Source of the DNA: Chloroflexota bacterium
GTDB taxonomy: Bacteria; Chloroflexota; UBA11872
Reading direction: 5' to 3'
NCBI GenBank assembly: GCA_022824495.1
Contig: JAJDZU010000009.1
Coordinates: 177,689-241,688 of the forward strand
Length of the DNA: 64,000 nt
Shown: one piece after another, positions 16,935-25,811 of the stretch
How positions within the stretch are numbered: the first letter of the stretch is position 1
How the letters are laid out: each line of letters opens with the position of its first letter
Made by a program: the position numbers and the translations under genes
The notes under the pieces: generated by a model
What the model was told of the DNA's origin: nothing
What the model saw: only the letters and a program-made list of their open reading frames with translations
The model's database searches: none

Positions 16935-17070
16935 AGCAACCTGTTTCTTAGGGCTTCGCTCCGAGTATATCGCTGCGCCGACTTTCGCCGGGGAGCACGG
17001 GCCTGGCCTGGTGCCCCCGGGCAGGGAAGCGACGTCGGAAAACGGCCGGAGCGGTGGCTATCCTTCACCC

Positions 17071-18681
17071 ATGCCCACGCCCGCAACCGATCCATTCGAG
17101 ATCGAAGTCTTCCGTCACCTCTTCGCCTCGGTCGCCGAGGAGATGGGGGTGACGGTTCAGCGCAGCGCGCATTCGCCGAACATCAAGGAGCGGCGCGACC
17201 ACTCGTGTGCGGTGTTCGACGCCGAGGGGCGCATGATCGCCCAGGCGGCGCACATCCCGGTGCATCTTGGGTCGATGCCGGCCTCGGTAACGGCGGCGAT
17301 CGAGGTCTACGAGGGCAAGGCGCCAACGCCGGGCGACGTGCTGATCGTCAACGACCCTTACCTGGGCGGCACTCATCTCCCGGATATCACCACCGTTTCG
17401 CCCGTCTTCGTGGGTTCGGGGCGCCGACCAACGCACTGGGGCTGGGTGGCTACGCGCGCCCATCACGCAGACGTAGGCGGTCTGGCGCCCGGCTCCATGC
17501 CGCCCTCCACCGAGCTTTACCACGAGGGCCTCATCATTCCGCCTCTGAAGCTCGTGGACGCCGGAGTACTCGACGAGCAGCTGGTGGAGATCATCTGCCG
17601 CAACGTGCGCACACCAGAGGAACGGCAAGGCGACCTGGAGGCGCAGCTAGCCTCCCACCGCGTCGGCGAGGCGCGGCTGGCCGAGTTCGCCCGGCGCTAC
17701 GGCGCAGAGCCGCTGCGCGAGCGGGCGTCGGCGTTGCTGTCCTACTCCGAGCGACTCGCCCGAGCGCGCCTTCGAGTGGTTCCCGACGGCACATACGGAT
17801 TTACCGACTACCTGGACGACGACGGCGCGGACGGTCCGCCGATTCCAATCACGGTCACGATCGAGGCCAGCGGGGGGCATCTCCGGTTCGACTTCAGCGG
17901 GACAGGCCCGGCGGCGGCCGGCGCGCTGAACGCGCCTGAAGCGGTCACGCGCTCGGCTGTGATCTACGTGGCTCGCTGCCTGATGGGCGACGACGTGCCC
18001 GCCAACGACGGGGCAACCGCGCCGCTTGAAGTCGTCGTGCCAGCCGGCACCGTGCTCAATCCGCCGCGGCCGCACGCCGTCGCGGCGGGCAACGTTGAAA
18101 CGTCGCAGCGCGTGGTTGACGTGCTATGGGGCGCGCTGGCCGAAGCGTTGCCGGACCTGGTTCCGGCCGCGAGCCAGGGCACGATGAACAACCTGATCAT
18201 CGGGGGATTCGATCCCCGGCACGGCCGGGCGTTCACCTACTACGAGACCATCGCCGGCGGTGCTGGCGCGGGTCCGGAACGTCCCGGCGCGGACGCGGTG
18301 CAGGTGGCCATGACGAACACGCTGAACACACCCATCGAGGCGATGGAGTTGGCCTATCCGCTGGCTGCGCGTCGCTACGAGATCCGCCGCGAGTCCGGCG
18401 GCAACGGGAACCACCGCGGTGGCGACGGCGTGATCCGCGAGATCGAGACCCTCGTGCCGGCGGTCGTCACCATCGTGACGGAACGTCGCAAGCGTCAGCC
18501 GTGGGGATCGTCCGGGGGCGAGCCGGGAAGCTCGGGCGTCAACCGCGGAACGATAAATGGAAATGAGCGCGAACTGCCGGGCAAGGCCGCGCTGGAATTG
18601 CAAGGTGGCGACGTGATCCGAATCGAAACGCCCGGTGGCGGCGGCTGGGGTGAGCCGCGCTCAGGCGACGCGCCCGCCTAG
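17071..18681 (+). CDS. Hydantoinase B/oxoprolinase family protein
   Basis: A 536-residue protein matching the HyuB family throughout: [19 protein letters not shown] at the start, [36 protein letters not shown], and near the end a Gly-rich region ([17 protein letters not shown] and GGGGWG). HyuB pairs with HyuA to open hydantoins or 5-oxoproline with ATP. No hyuA gene is adjacent, which is unusual; HyuA may be encoded elsewhere. ATG 17071 begins the conserved sequence. The stop TAG shares CTAG with the stop of the convergent thpR gene. Confidence 0.88.
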   Translation: MPTPATDPFEIEVFRHLFASVAEEMGVTVQRSAHSPNIKERRDHSCAVFDAEGRMIAQAAHIPVHLGSMPASVTAAIEVYEGKAPTPGDVLIVNDPYLGGTHLPDITTVSPVFVGSGRRPTHWGWVATRAHHADVGGLAPGSMPPSTELYHEGLIIPPLKLVDAGVLDEQLVEIICRNVRTPEERQGDLEAQLASHRVGEARLAEFARRYGAEPLRERASALLSYSERLARARLRVVPDGTYGFTDYLDDDGADGPPIPITVTIEASGGHLRFDFSGTGPAAAGALNAPEAVTRSAVIYVARCLMGDDVPANDGATAPLEVVVPAGTVLNPPRPHAVAAGNVETSQRVVDVLWGALAEALPDLVPAASQGTMNNLIIGGFDPRHGRAFTYYETIAGGAGAGPERPGADAVQVAMTNTLNTPIEAMELAYPLAARRYEIRRESGGNGNHRGGDGVIREIETLVPAVVTIVTERRKRQPWGSSGGEPGSSGVNRGTINGNERELPGKAALELQGGDVIRIETPGGGGWGEPRSGDAPA

Positions 18682-19295
18682 AAGAAACCGAAGCGCCGCC
18701 GCGGCGGCGCGTCCACTGAGACCTCGTCGGGCGCAAACTCCACCGAGAACGCCTCGTGATGGATAGCCCCGGTTGGGGTCAGGTCGCTTTCCATCAGGCT
18801 TATGTGCGACACGGTGAACAGTCCCAACCGGTCAAACTCCATCGCCTCGAACCCGCGACTGATCGAGCGGCGGGCTGTCGGCGCGGCCATGCGGCCGATC
18901 CGGGCCAGTGTCACGTGCGGGCTGAATGGCCGCCGATCCACACGCAGACCCAGCCCGCGTACGGCTTCCAGCACCGCCGCCTGCAAGTCCCGCAACGCCT
19001 CCGTCTCGCCGCTGACTCCGGCCCACGCGACCCGAGGCTCGCGATTCTCCGGAAAAGTGCCTCCGCCGCTGAAGCCGATGCTGAACGGGTGCCGGCCGCG
19101 CACGGCGGCCTGCATACCGGAGCGGACGCTGTCGGTGCTCTGCGCCGGGATGTTGCCCAGGAACGCGAGCGTGAGGTGCAGATTCTCCGGCGAAACGGTT
19201 CGAATGTGACGCGATACGCGAGCCAATGACGCCGCTTCGGCAGCCAGCGCGTCTCGAAACGGCTTGGGGATCGTGACAGCCACGAATGCCCGCAT
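18678..19295 (-). CDS. thpR: RNA 2',3'-cyclic phosphodiesterase
   Basis: A 205-residue 2H phosphoesterase. Both catalytic His-x-Thr motifs are present, HLTLAFLG and HVTLARIG, about 85 residues apart. The N terminus MRAFVAVTIPKPFRDAL is typical of ThpR (LigT). It opens 2',3'-cyclic phosphate ends of RNA to 2'-phosphomonoesters. The start ATG 19295 begins this conserved segment. It is divergent from the DXS-like gene, whose start is only 26 bases away, so they share a compact control region. Its stop overlaps that of the HyuB gene by four bases. Confidence 0.92.
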   Translation of the reverse strand: MRAFVAVTIPKPFRDALAAEAASLARVSRHIRTVSPENLHLTLAFLGNIPAQSTDSVRSGMQAAVRGRHPFSIGFSGGGTFPENREPRVAWAGVSGETEALRDLQAAVLEAVRGLGLRVDRRPFSPHVTLARIGRMAAPTARRSISRGFEAMEFDRLGLFTVSHISLMESDLTPTGAIHHEAFSVEFAPDEVSVDAPPRRRFGFF

Positions 19296-19321
19296 AGCGG
19301 CCAGTATAGTGAGGTAAGCCA

Positions 19322-20656
19322 TTGACCGACGGGCCGTGGATTGCTTGCAAACCGGCGAGCACCGGCCGACCTTCGGAATACCCAATGACAGCCGCGATTC
19401 CAGAGCGCCTTGCGGTCCAGCCGACCGATCCGGCTGCTCCCGCCGAGCGTGCCGCCACGATCGAGGCGCTGCGCGAACGGCTCTCGCAACACTTGCCGTC
19501 AAACGTCCTGGCACTCAGCGGTGCCGCCGAACTGGCCGTGATGGTCGCGGAAACCGTGGACGATCCCGCCACGGACGTGTTCTGGGATCGGGCCGACCAC
19601 GCGCTCGCCCACGATCTGCTGCTGAAGGGCCTGGCCGAGCAAAAGGCCACGGAGTCACCGGGCCGCGCGGCTTCGGAGGCGGCCGGCGTGGCGGTCGCCC
19701 GCACGTTGCGTCGCGAACGCCAGCCGGTCGTGGCCGTTCTGGACGAGGCCGGACTGGGAACTGGTCTGGCGTTCGAAGCCGTGAACCACGTCGGTCATCT
19801 GCAAGTTCCCTTCGTCCTGGTCCTGGTTGACGCGCAGACGCCGCGCGGACGCAACGCCGGAGCCATGGCTCGTTATCTGACACGCGTTCGCGGTCACGCC
19901 CGCTACGCCGACGCAAAGAGCCTGATCGAAACCACGCTTGGGCGCATGCCCGCGGGCGAACAGGCGGTGGAAGTGGCGCGGCGGCTCAAGAACTCGGTGC
20001 GTGAGCTGCTGATTCCCACCGAGATGTGGGAAGAGCTGCTGGGTTTCATGTACCTGGGACCGGTCGACGTGCACAATCTGGAGGCCCTGGGCGAACTGCT
20101 GCGCCTGGCGCTCAGGGTCGGGCGTCCGGTGGTCCTGCACGTGACGCTTGACGGGCGCGCGCCGGCCCGATCGACGTCGCCCAACGCGATCGCCCGCTTG
20201 GTCGACCTCGAGCAGGCCCTGGCGGACGCAATGGCGGCTGACGAGCGACGCCTGTTGATCGCGACCGACACCTACGGCGCGCTCGATACCGCCGTTCTGG
20301 CCGAGCAGGCTCCCGAGCGATATTTCGACCTTGGCATGGGCGGATCGCACGCCGTCTCCTTTGCCGGCAGCCTGGCTGCGCAGGGCTACCGACCGATGGT
20401 TGTGCTGGGCGACGCCAGCCTGGAGTCCGCCCTGGCGGCTCTGACGGCCGAGCCCCGCCATCGCGACGGCCCGGTGGCGATCATTTGCGCGGCCCGCGGC
20501 CTGGCGCTCCGCGCTCCCGTGCACGCGGCACTCCGGGCGGCAGGCTTCGCCTGGATCGGTCCGCATACGCATGGGGGATGGACCCAGGCCCTGCGCGCGG
20601 CTGACGTCAGCCAGCATTGGACGTTCCTTACGGCCGAGGCGCCGAGCCCGGCCTGA
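19322..20656 (+). CDS. Degenerate 1-deoxy-D-xylulose-5-phosphate synthase-like protein, predicted inactive
   Basis: The overall order follows DXS: GAAELAVMVAETVDD (68-82), FEAVNHVGHL (151-160), EELLGFMYLGPVDVHNLEAL (237-256), PERYFDLGMGGSHAVSFAG (331-349) and LAAQGYRPMVVLGDAS. The key sites are changed. WDxGHQxYPHK has become WDRADHALAHD. The thiamine-diphosphate GDG motif reads LDEAG and its NDN partner reads VDAQ. The IAEQHA motif with the catalytic Glu reads MGGSHA. The GHSS region and the C-terminal transketolase domain are missing, giving 444 residues against about 620. The frame is intact, so it is probably a pseudoenzyme rather than a pseudogene. TTG 19322 has GAGG at a good distance; ATG 19385 is an alternative. 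Confidence 0.8.
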   Translation: MTDGPWIACKPASTGRPSEYPMTAAIPERLAVQPTDPAAPAERAATIEALRERLSQHLPSNVLALSGAAELAVMVAETVDDPATDVFWDRADHALAHDLLLKGLAEQKATESPGRAASEAAGVAVARTLRRERQPVVAVLDEAGLGTGLAFEAVNHVGHLQVPFVLVLVDAQTPRGRNAGAMARYLTRVRGHARYADAKSLIETTLGRMPAGEQAVEVARRLKNSVRELLIPTEMWEELLGFMYLGPVDVHNLEALGELLRLALRVGRPVVLHVTLDGRAPARSTSPNAIARLVDLEQALADAMAADERRLLIATDTYGALDTAVLAEQAPERYFDLGMGGSHAVSFAGSLAAQGYRPMVVLGDASLESALAALTAEPRHRDGPVAIICAARGLALRAPVHAALRAAGFAWIGPHTHGGWTQALRAADVSQHWTFLTAEAPSPA

Positions 20657-20682
20657 CCGTCCGGGCCGCGCCGGACGGCACA

Positions 20683-21627
20683 ATGCCGCGAGGCCCTACG
20701 CCAGGAATCTCTCTCATTCCCCAGGCTGAAGAATCAAGCCTGCTCCCTCCCGTTCGGATTGACGTGCATACGCACATCGTGCCGCCCGACGTGGTCCGCG
20801 GCCGCCGCCGTTACAGCCGGGCCGACCTCTGGTTCGGGCGGCTCTATCGGAACGAGCGTCGAGTGCTGGCCTCGGCGGACGATCTGCGCCGCAGCATGCG
20901 ACGGGCCGGCCTTGCCGCCAGCGTCGCCTTCGGGTTTGCCTGGCGCGATCCGGGACTGTGCCGGGCCAACAATGACTACGTGCTGGATGCCGCCGTCGCG
21001 AGCCATGAGGGCGGCGGCGGGCAGATTCTCCCGTTCTGCGTCGTTCCACCCGGCGACTTGGATTTTGCCGCCGCGGAAATGGAGTGCTGCCGGGCTCGTG
21101 GCGCGGTTGGCGTCGGCGAGCTCTTTCCCCAGGGCCAGGGTTGGAATCTCAACGACCGGTCCGCCGTCCGAGCCTTCATGGATACCGTGCGCTCGCTTGG
21201 CCTGATCCTGACCGTTCACACCAGCGAGCCGGTCGGCCACGCGTATCCCGGCAAGGACAGCACCACTCCGAACGCGATCTGGTCCGTGATTGAAGCCGCG
21301 GAAGGCGAAGTGCCCATCATCCTGGCGCACTGGGGCGGCGGCCTGGCCTTCTACGAGCTGATGCCCGAAGTCCACCAGCTGGCCCACAACGTCTACTACG
21401 ACTCCTCCGCCAGCCACCTGCTCTACCGGCCGGAGATATACCGGGTGATGAGCCAGCTTGCTCCGGGGCGCGTGCTCTTCGGCAGCGACTACCCGCTGAT
21501 TCGTCAGACGCGAGCTATTCGCCTGGCGCGCGAGGCTGGCCTGCCGGCCAACGACCTTGCAGCGCTGCTCGGGGACAACGCTCGCCAGCTTGGTCTGGCC
21601 GGCACGGCTTGCCGGGAGACGGCCTAG
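20683..21627 (+). CDS. Amidohydrolase family protein (ACMSD-like TIM barrel)
   Basis: A metal-dependent hydrolase or decarboxylase of the amidohydrolase 2 family. The first metal motif is IDVHTHIVPP. Then come GVGELFPQGQGW, the LTVHTSEP histidine, IILAHWGGG, and the C-terminal RVLFGSDYPL with the metal or catalytic Asp. Family members act on small carboxylated or lactone substrates; the substrate here is unknown. ATG 20683 gives a 314-residue protein, but conserved sequence begins only about 26 residues later, so the start is tentative. It ends sharing CTAG with the convergent corrinoid protein gene. Confidence 0.82.
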   Translation: MPRGPTPGISLIPQAEESSLLPPVRIDVHTHIVPPDVVRGRRRYSRADLWFGRLYRNERRVLASADDLRRSMRRAGLAASVAFGFAWRDPGLCRANNDYVLDAAVASHEGGGGQILPFCVVPPGDLDFAAAEMECCRARGAVGVGELFPQGQGWNLNDRSAVRAFMDTVRSLGLILTVHTSEPVGHAYPGKDSTTPNAIWSVIEAAEGEVPIILAHWGGGLAFYELMPEVHQLAHNVYYDSSASHLLYRPEIYRVMSQLAPGRVLFGSDYPLIRQTRAIRLAREAGLPANDLAALLGDNARQLGLAGTACRETA

Positions 21628-22499
21628 ACGGTGCGAACCTTCTCGCGCTCGATCTCGGCCATCAGCCGCTCGATGTGCGTGGGGTTGTAGCCGGCGGCTC
21701 GCGCCTGCTCCGTCAGCCCCTCGGCTTCCATCAGACCGTCGGCGTGCGAGTCGGTTCCGGGCTCTTCACGCACGGCCACCTGCAGCGCGTCGCGCGCCCG
21801 CAGGTAGAACGAGCGGCCCGCGTCCTCGGCTTCCTCCGCGTCCCCCAGCACGCCGAGCAGGCGCTTGGCCAGGATCACGGCCGAAGCCGCGTCGGCGGCA
21901 TAGCCGTCGGCCCCGATCTCATCGGCGTAGCGCTGCGTCACGGGTGCGCCGCCGATGATGCAGTGCACCTGCTCGTCCAGACCGGCGGCCTCGACCGCCT
22001 CGATGGTGTTGCGCATGTTGGTCATGGTCGTTGTGAGCAGGGCCGACATGCCGATGATGTTGGCGTTGTGCTCGACCGCGTTTTGGATGTACTCGTCCGG
22101 GTGGGTGTCGATGCCGGTGTCGTGCACGCCGAAGCCGGCGCCCTCCAACATCATCGCCACCAGGTTTTTGCCGATGTCGTGCAGGTCGCCGCGGACGGTC
22201 CCAATTACTACCTCGCCTACCGGTTCAATTCCTGATGCAGCCAGGATTGGCCGCAGGATAGCCATGCCCGCCTTCATGGCCCTCGCCGAAATCAGCACCT
22301 CCGGCACGTAGTACTGGTTGGTGCGGAACAACTCGCCGACCACGTCCATGCCCGGAATCATTCCGTCGTTGATGATCGACGAGGCTTCCACGCCTTCGTC
22401 GAGCGCCGTGCGGACCGTGGAATCCACGGTGGCGGCATCGCCACGGATGATGGCGTTGCCCAAGTCCTTGAACGCTTGCTCGACGTCGAAGCTGGACAT
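21624..22499 (-). CDS. Corrinoid (cobalamin-binding) protein, methyltransferase-type
   Basis: The protein has the two-part plan of methyltransferase corrinoid proteins: an N-terminal helical cap (VEQAFKDLGNAIIRGDA, IIND GMIPGMDVVGELF) and a Rossmann domain with the cobalt-ligating D-x-H-x-x-G motif in GDLHDIGKNLV, then GMSALLTTTM and a GGAPVT segment. Such proteins carry methyl groups between a substrate methyltransferase (MttB or MtaB type) and a second enzyme. It is 291 residues, about 80 longer than usual, with a C-terminal extension rich in Ala and Glu and ending IERLMAEIEREKVRTV. No cognate methyltransferase gene is in the window. The start ATG 22499 is well placed. Confidence 0.88.
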   Translation of the reverse strand: MSSFDVEQAFKDLGNAIIRGDAATVDSTVRTALDEGVEASSIINDGMIPGMDVVGELFRTNQYYVPEVLISARAMKAGMAILRPILAASGIEPVGEVVIGTVRGDLHDIGKNLVAMMLEGAGFGVHDTGIDTHPDEYIQNAVEHNANIIGMSALLTTTMTNMRNTIEAVEAAGLDEQVHCIIGGAPVTQRYADEIGADGYAADAASAVILAKRLLGVLGDAEEAEDAGRSFYLRARDALQVAVREEPGTDSHADGLMEAEGLTEQARAAGYNPTHIERLMAEIEREKVRTV

Positions 22500-22662
22500 C
22501 AACGCCCTTCCTTCAGGCCGATAGGCAAGACGCCAAACCCGAGTTCTGGTGGGTCGCCGAGCTACAAGCGGCGATACTGACGGGTGACGTCGCGCAACTA
22601 CTGGGACAACTTTAGCAATTAACCAGCGGGCGGACGGCGGAATTCCTCCAGCGCGCGCCAGC

Positions 22663-23265
22663 GTTGTCCTGGCCAGCGGCAGCGCGCACAAGCTGGCCGA
22701 GTTCCGACGGATTTTCGACCAGTCGCCGGTTGAGCTGCTCTCGCCGGTGGACCTTGGCTGCCAGTGCGAGGTGGACGAGACTGGCGCCACCTTCGCCGAG
22801 AACGCTCACCTGAAGGCCGTCGCCTACGCCATGACGTGCCGGCGCTGGACGCTGGCTGACGACTCGGGCCTTGAAATCGACGCCTTGGGCGGCGCGCCCG
22901 GCGTCCGTTCCAGCCGCTTCGCCGGTCCCGCCGCCACCGACGACGACCGCAATGCCCGCGTGCTGGAGCTCCTGGCCGAGATCCCCGACGAACGGCGAAC
23001 CGCTCGCTACCGCTGTGCGGTCGCTATTGCCGATCCCACGGGAGGCATCACCTTTGAATACGAAGCTACTGTTGAAGGCGTCATCGGCCGCGCGCCGCGC
23101 GGCGATGGTGGCTTCGGCTACGACCCGTTGTTCATTGTTGGTCCGGGAGACACGACCATGGCGGAGTTGCCGGGCGTGGCCAAGGACGTCATCAGCCATC
23201 GAGGACAAGTCGGTCGAGCCGCGCGCGTCTTCCTTGAGCAGGTACTTCTCGACGGCGGGACTTGA
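22663..23265 (+). CDS. rdgB: XTP/dITP pyrophosphatase (RdgB/HAM1)
   Basis: The enzyme removes non-canonical purine nucleotides by hydrolysing ITP, dITP and XTP. Conserved blocks are VVLASGSAHKLAEFRRIF at the N terminus, TFAENAHLKA, ADDSGLEIDALGG with the catalytic Asp, GVRSSRFAG and GGFGYDPLFIV. The conserved N terminus begins at 22663 (GTT), and the frame is open back to a stop at 22585 without any ATG, GTG or TTG. The only canonical start is GTG 22747, which would remove the substrate-binding SGSxxK loop. A rare start (ATT 22642 or 22618, or CTG 22669) or a sequence error must be assumed. Length from 22663 is 200 residues, normal for the family. Confidence 0.88.
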   Translation, partial: VVLASGSAHKLAEFRRIFDQSPVELLSPVDLGCQCEVDETGATFAENAHLKAVAYAMTCRRWTLADDSGLEIDALGGAPGVRSSRFAGPAATDDDRNARVLELLAEIPDERRTARYRCAVAIADPTGGITFEYEATVEGVIGRAPRGDGGFGYDPLFIVGPGDTTMAELPGVAKDVISHRGQVGRAARVFLEQVLLDGGT

Positions 23266-23362
23266 CGTCCGGTCTCTCCGACGTGCGTCCACGCAGCCCT
23301 GCATAGCCTTGCCGTACCCGCCGACGGGCCGCTAGCTGACCTTTGCTAGTCTCGCTACCCCC

Positions 23363-24136
23363 ATGACCGACGACACAAACGTCCCACTGCCGCTTGCCGG
23401 TCGCACGGCGCTGGTGACCGGCGCCGGCTCCGGCTTCGGACGGGCCATCAGCCAACGATTTGCCCGAGACGGAGCGCGCGTCGGGCTGGCCGAGCTCAGT
23501 GCCGAGGCAGCGGAAGAGACGCGCAAACTCATCGAAGCCGACGGTGGCGACGCGCTCGTCATTCCGACCGACGTCACCGACTACGCCGCTATGCAGGCCG
23601 CCGTGCAAGCCGTGACGGACCGGTGGGGCCGGATCGACATCATGGTCAACAACGCCGGCATCACGATTCGCGAGGCGTTTCTGGACCTCACGGTCGACGC
23701 CTTCGACAAGGTCATGGCCGCCAATCTCACCGGGGTTTTTCACGGCGTCCGGGCGGCAGGCCTGCAAATGAAGGAGCAGGGCGGCGGCGTGATCATCAAC
23801 ATGTCGTCCATCCGCGCCAACGTCGGCGGCTTCATCCACACTTCCTACTGCGCCTCCAAGGGCGGCGTGCGCATGCTCACCAAGGCCGCCGCCGTGGAGC
23901 TGGGACCCTACGGCGTGCGCGTCTGCGCCATCGGGCCCGGCGTCGCCGAAACGCCGCTCACCGAGTCGCTGCTGGCCAACCAGGAGGCGCTGGACGATCA
24001 GCTCGCACGCGTGCCGATGGGACGCCTGGGCCAGCCCGAGGACATCTCGGAGGTCGCGGCGTTCCTCGCGTCCGACGACGCGGCCTACGTCACCGGCGCC
24101 ACGCTGTACGTGGACGGCGGGGAGATGACGCACTGA
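23363..24136 (+). CDS. SDR family NAD(P)-dependent oxidoreductase 1
   Basis: A classical short-chain dehydrogenase of 257 residues. The cofactor motif TGAGSGFG is at residues 19-26, NNAG at 96-99, the catalytic Ser at 148-149, and Y162-x3-K166. It has the usual C-terminal DDAAYVTGATLYVDGG, typical of FabG-like enzymes that act on 3-hydroxyacyl or sugar substrates. Its stop shares one base with the start of a second SDR gene, so the two are co-translated and probably act in the same catabolic route. Substrate unknown. Confidence 0.88.
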   Translation: MTDDTNVPLPLAGRTALVTGAGSGFGRAISQRFARDGARVGLAELSAEAAEETRKLIEADGGDALVIPTDVTDYAAMQAAVQAVTDRWGRIDIMVNNAGITIREAFLDLTVDAFDKVMAANLTGVFHGVRAAGLQMKEQGGGVIINMSSIRANVGGFIHTSYCASKGGVRMLTKAAAVELGPYGVRVCAIGPGVAETPLTESLLANQEALDDQLARVPMGRLGQPEDISEVAAFLASDDAAYVTGATLYVDGGEMTH

Positions 24137-24897
24137 TGCCGCCGGTGGCCATCGTGACCGGCGCCGCCCACGGCATCGGCCGCGCCTGCGTGGAACGCCT
24201 GGCGGCGGACGGCTACCAGGTTGTCGCGTCGGATGTCGACGGAGACGAACTGTCCACCTGGGTCGAACGAGCCGGTCTCCGGGACTCGGTTGAAGCCCGA
24301 ACGTTGGACGTGGCCGATGTTCCCGCCGGTCAAGCCCTCGTGGCCGACACCGTCGCCACATACGGGCGCGTCGACGCGCTGGCCAACGTCGCCGGTTACA
24401 CCAGCCGTCAGCTGTTGGAAGAAATCGATGCGGACATCTGGAACAGAATGCTCGAAGTCCTGGTCCGCGGTCCCGTCTTTCTAACCAAAGCGGTGGCCGA
24501 GGACATGATTCGACGCGGCGAGCCGGGATCGATCGTCCAGGTCAGTTCTATCCGTTCCGAATCGGCCGAACCCGGCCAGGCCCACTACTGCTCCGCCAAG
24601 GGCGCCCTGCGGACCGTCACGCGAGCCATCGCCCAGGAACTGGCGCCGCACCAGATTCGAGTCAACTGCGTGGGTCCCGGGCTCACGGCTACGCGCATGA
24701 CCGCTGACGTTCGCTCGAAGTCCGAGCTCTACGAACAGCGCAAGGCCACCGTGCCCCTCGGCCGCTACGCGTCGGCGGCCGAGATTGCGAGTTGCGTCGC
24801 CTTCCTGCTGTCGCCGCGGTCCGCCTATGTGACCGGCACGACGCTCTACGCTGACGGGGGCTACCTGGCCGCACTTGGAAAGATGCGGAACTGGTAG
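24136..24897 (+). CDS. SDR family NAD(P)-dependent oxidoreductase 2
   Basis: A 253-residue SDR, paralogous to the gene before it. The cofactor motif TGAAHGIG is at residues 8-15, the structural NNAG motif reads NVAG (84-87), the catalytic Ser is at 137-138, and Y151-x3-K155. Its end, SAYVTGTTLYADGGYLA, is typical. ATG 24136 overlaps the previous TGA (TGATG). Two adjacent SDRs often carry out successive or stereochemically different oxidations in sugar or polyol use, but nothing nearby identifies the compound. Confidence 0.88.
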   Translation: MPPVAIVTGAAHGIGRACVERLAADGYQVVASDVDGDELSTWVERAGLRDSVEARTLDVADVPAGQALVADTVATYGRVDALANVAGYTSRQLLEEIDADIWNRMLEVLVRGPVFLTKAVAEDMIRRGEPGSIVQVSSIRSESAEPGQAHYCSAKGALRTVTRAIAQELAPHQIRVNCVGPGLTATRMTADVRSKSELYEQRKATVPLGRYASAAEIASCVAFLLSPRSAYVTGTTLYADGGYLAALGKMRNW

Positions 24898-24971
24898 CGG
24901 CGTCCGGCCGCCCCTTGACGCAATCGGCAGGACCCTGGCCCGACGACCGGCGACTGGTGGGATACTTGGGT

Positions 24972-25811
24972 GTGAGCACCGCCCCGCGGGCGACCTTCCG
25001 CCCGTCCAGCCGGCGCGGCCAGAACTTTCTCGTGGATCGGGCCGTGCAACGGCGCATTGCATCCGCCGCCGCCCTTCCACCTGGATCAACCGTGGTGGAG
25101 ATCGGGGCTGGCACGGGCAATCTGACGGAAGCGCTGCTGGCCCGCGGGCTGCGCGTGATTGCCGTCGAAATCGAGGACGAGCTCGTCTCCCGCCTGCGCC
25201 AGCGGTTCCGAAGTGTCGACGATGTTCAGATCGTGCCGGGTGACGCCCGGCGGCTTCACCTGCGCGAACTCGCCGGCGGGCCGTTTCATGTCGTGGCGAA
25301 TCTGCCCTATAGCGTCGGCACCCGCCTGGTCGTGAGTTTCGTCAGCGCTTCCGAGCCACCTCGAAGTCTCACGGTCCTCCTGCAGCGTGAAGTGGCACGA
25401 AGACTAACGGCGAAACCGGGCGACATGGCGCTGCTTAGCGTCATGGTTCAGTCCTACGCTGACACTCGTCGCTTGTTCGATGTCCCGCCTGAAGCGTTTC
25501 GACCGCGGCCCAAGGTGATCTCGACTCTTGTCAGAATTGATCCCTTTGGCCGTTCTGAACTCAACACCGAGGCGACCGAGGCTCGGATCGCCATGGCTCG
25601 TCACGCTTTCGCCCAGACCCGAAAGAAGCTCCGGAACTCGCTTGCGGCCGGCTTGGGACGCCGAGAGCCCGACGTGGAAGCGGCATTGACGGCCGCGGGT
25701 CTGGATCCGGGCCGCCGACCCCAGACTCTGGCGCTGAGCGAGTGGGATCGGGTCGTCGCGGCACTTGGCCCGGACCAGCTTGGCCAGCCCGGCGCGCCCT
25801 CGGCCGCATGA
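24972..25811 (+). CDS. rsmA: 16S rRNA A1518/A1519 N6-dimethyltransferase
   Basis: RsmA (KsgA) dimethylates two adjacent adenines in the last helix of 16S rRNA. The N-terminal RRGQNFLVD (residues 14-22) is the classic entry, motif I is EIGAGTGNLTEALL (43-56), and the catalytic NLPY is at 110-113 in ANLPYSVGT. GTG 24972 gives 279 residues, close to the usual 270-280. TTG 24915 would add 19 residues of no clear homology. The gene overlaps pth by four bases (ATGA), and pth in turn overlaps mfd, forming a translation and repair operon. Confidence 0.93.
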   Translation: MSTAPRATFRPSSRRGQNFLVDRAVQRRIASAAALPPGSTVVEIGAGTGNLTEALLARGLRVIAVEIEDELVSRLRQRFRSVDDVQIVPGDARRLHLRELAGGPFHVVANLPYSVGTRLVVSFVSASEPPRSLTVLLQREVARRLTAKPGDMALLSVMVQSYADTRRLFDVPPEAFRPRPKVISTLVRIDPFGRSELNTEATEARIAMARHAFAQTRKKLRNSLAAGLGRREPDVEAALTAAGLDPGRRPQTLALSEWDRVVAALGPDQLGQPGAPSAA

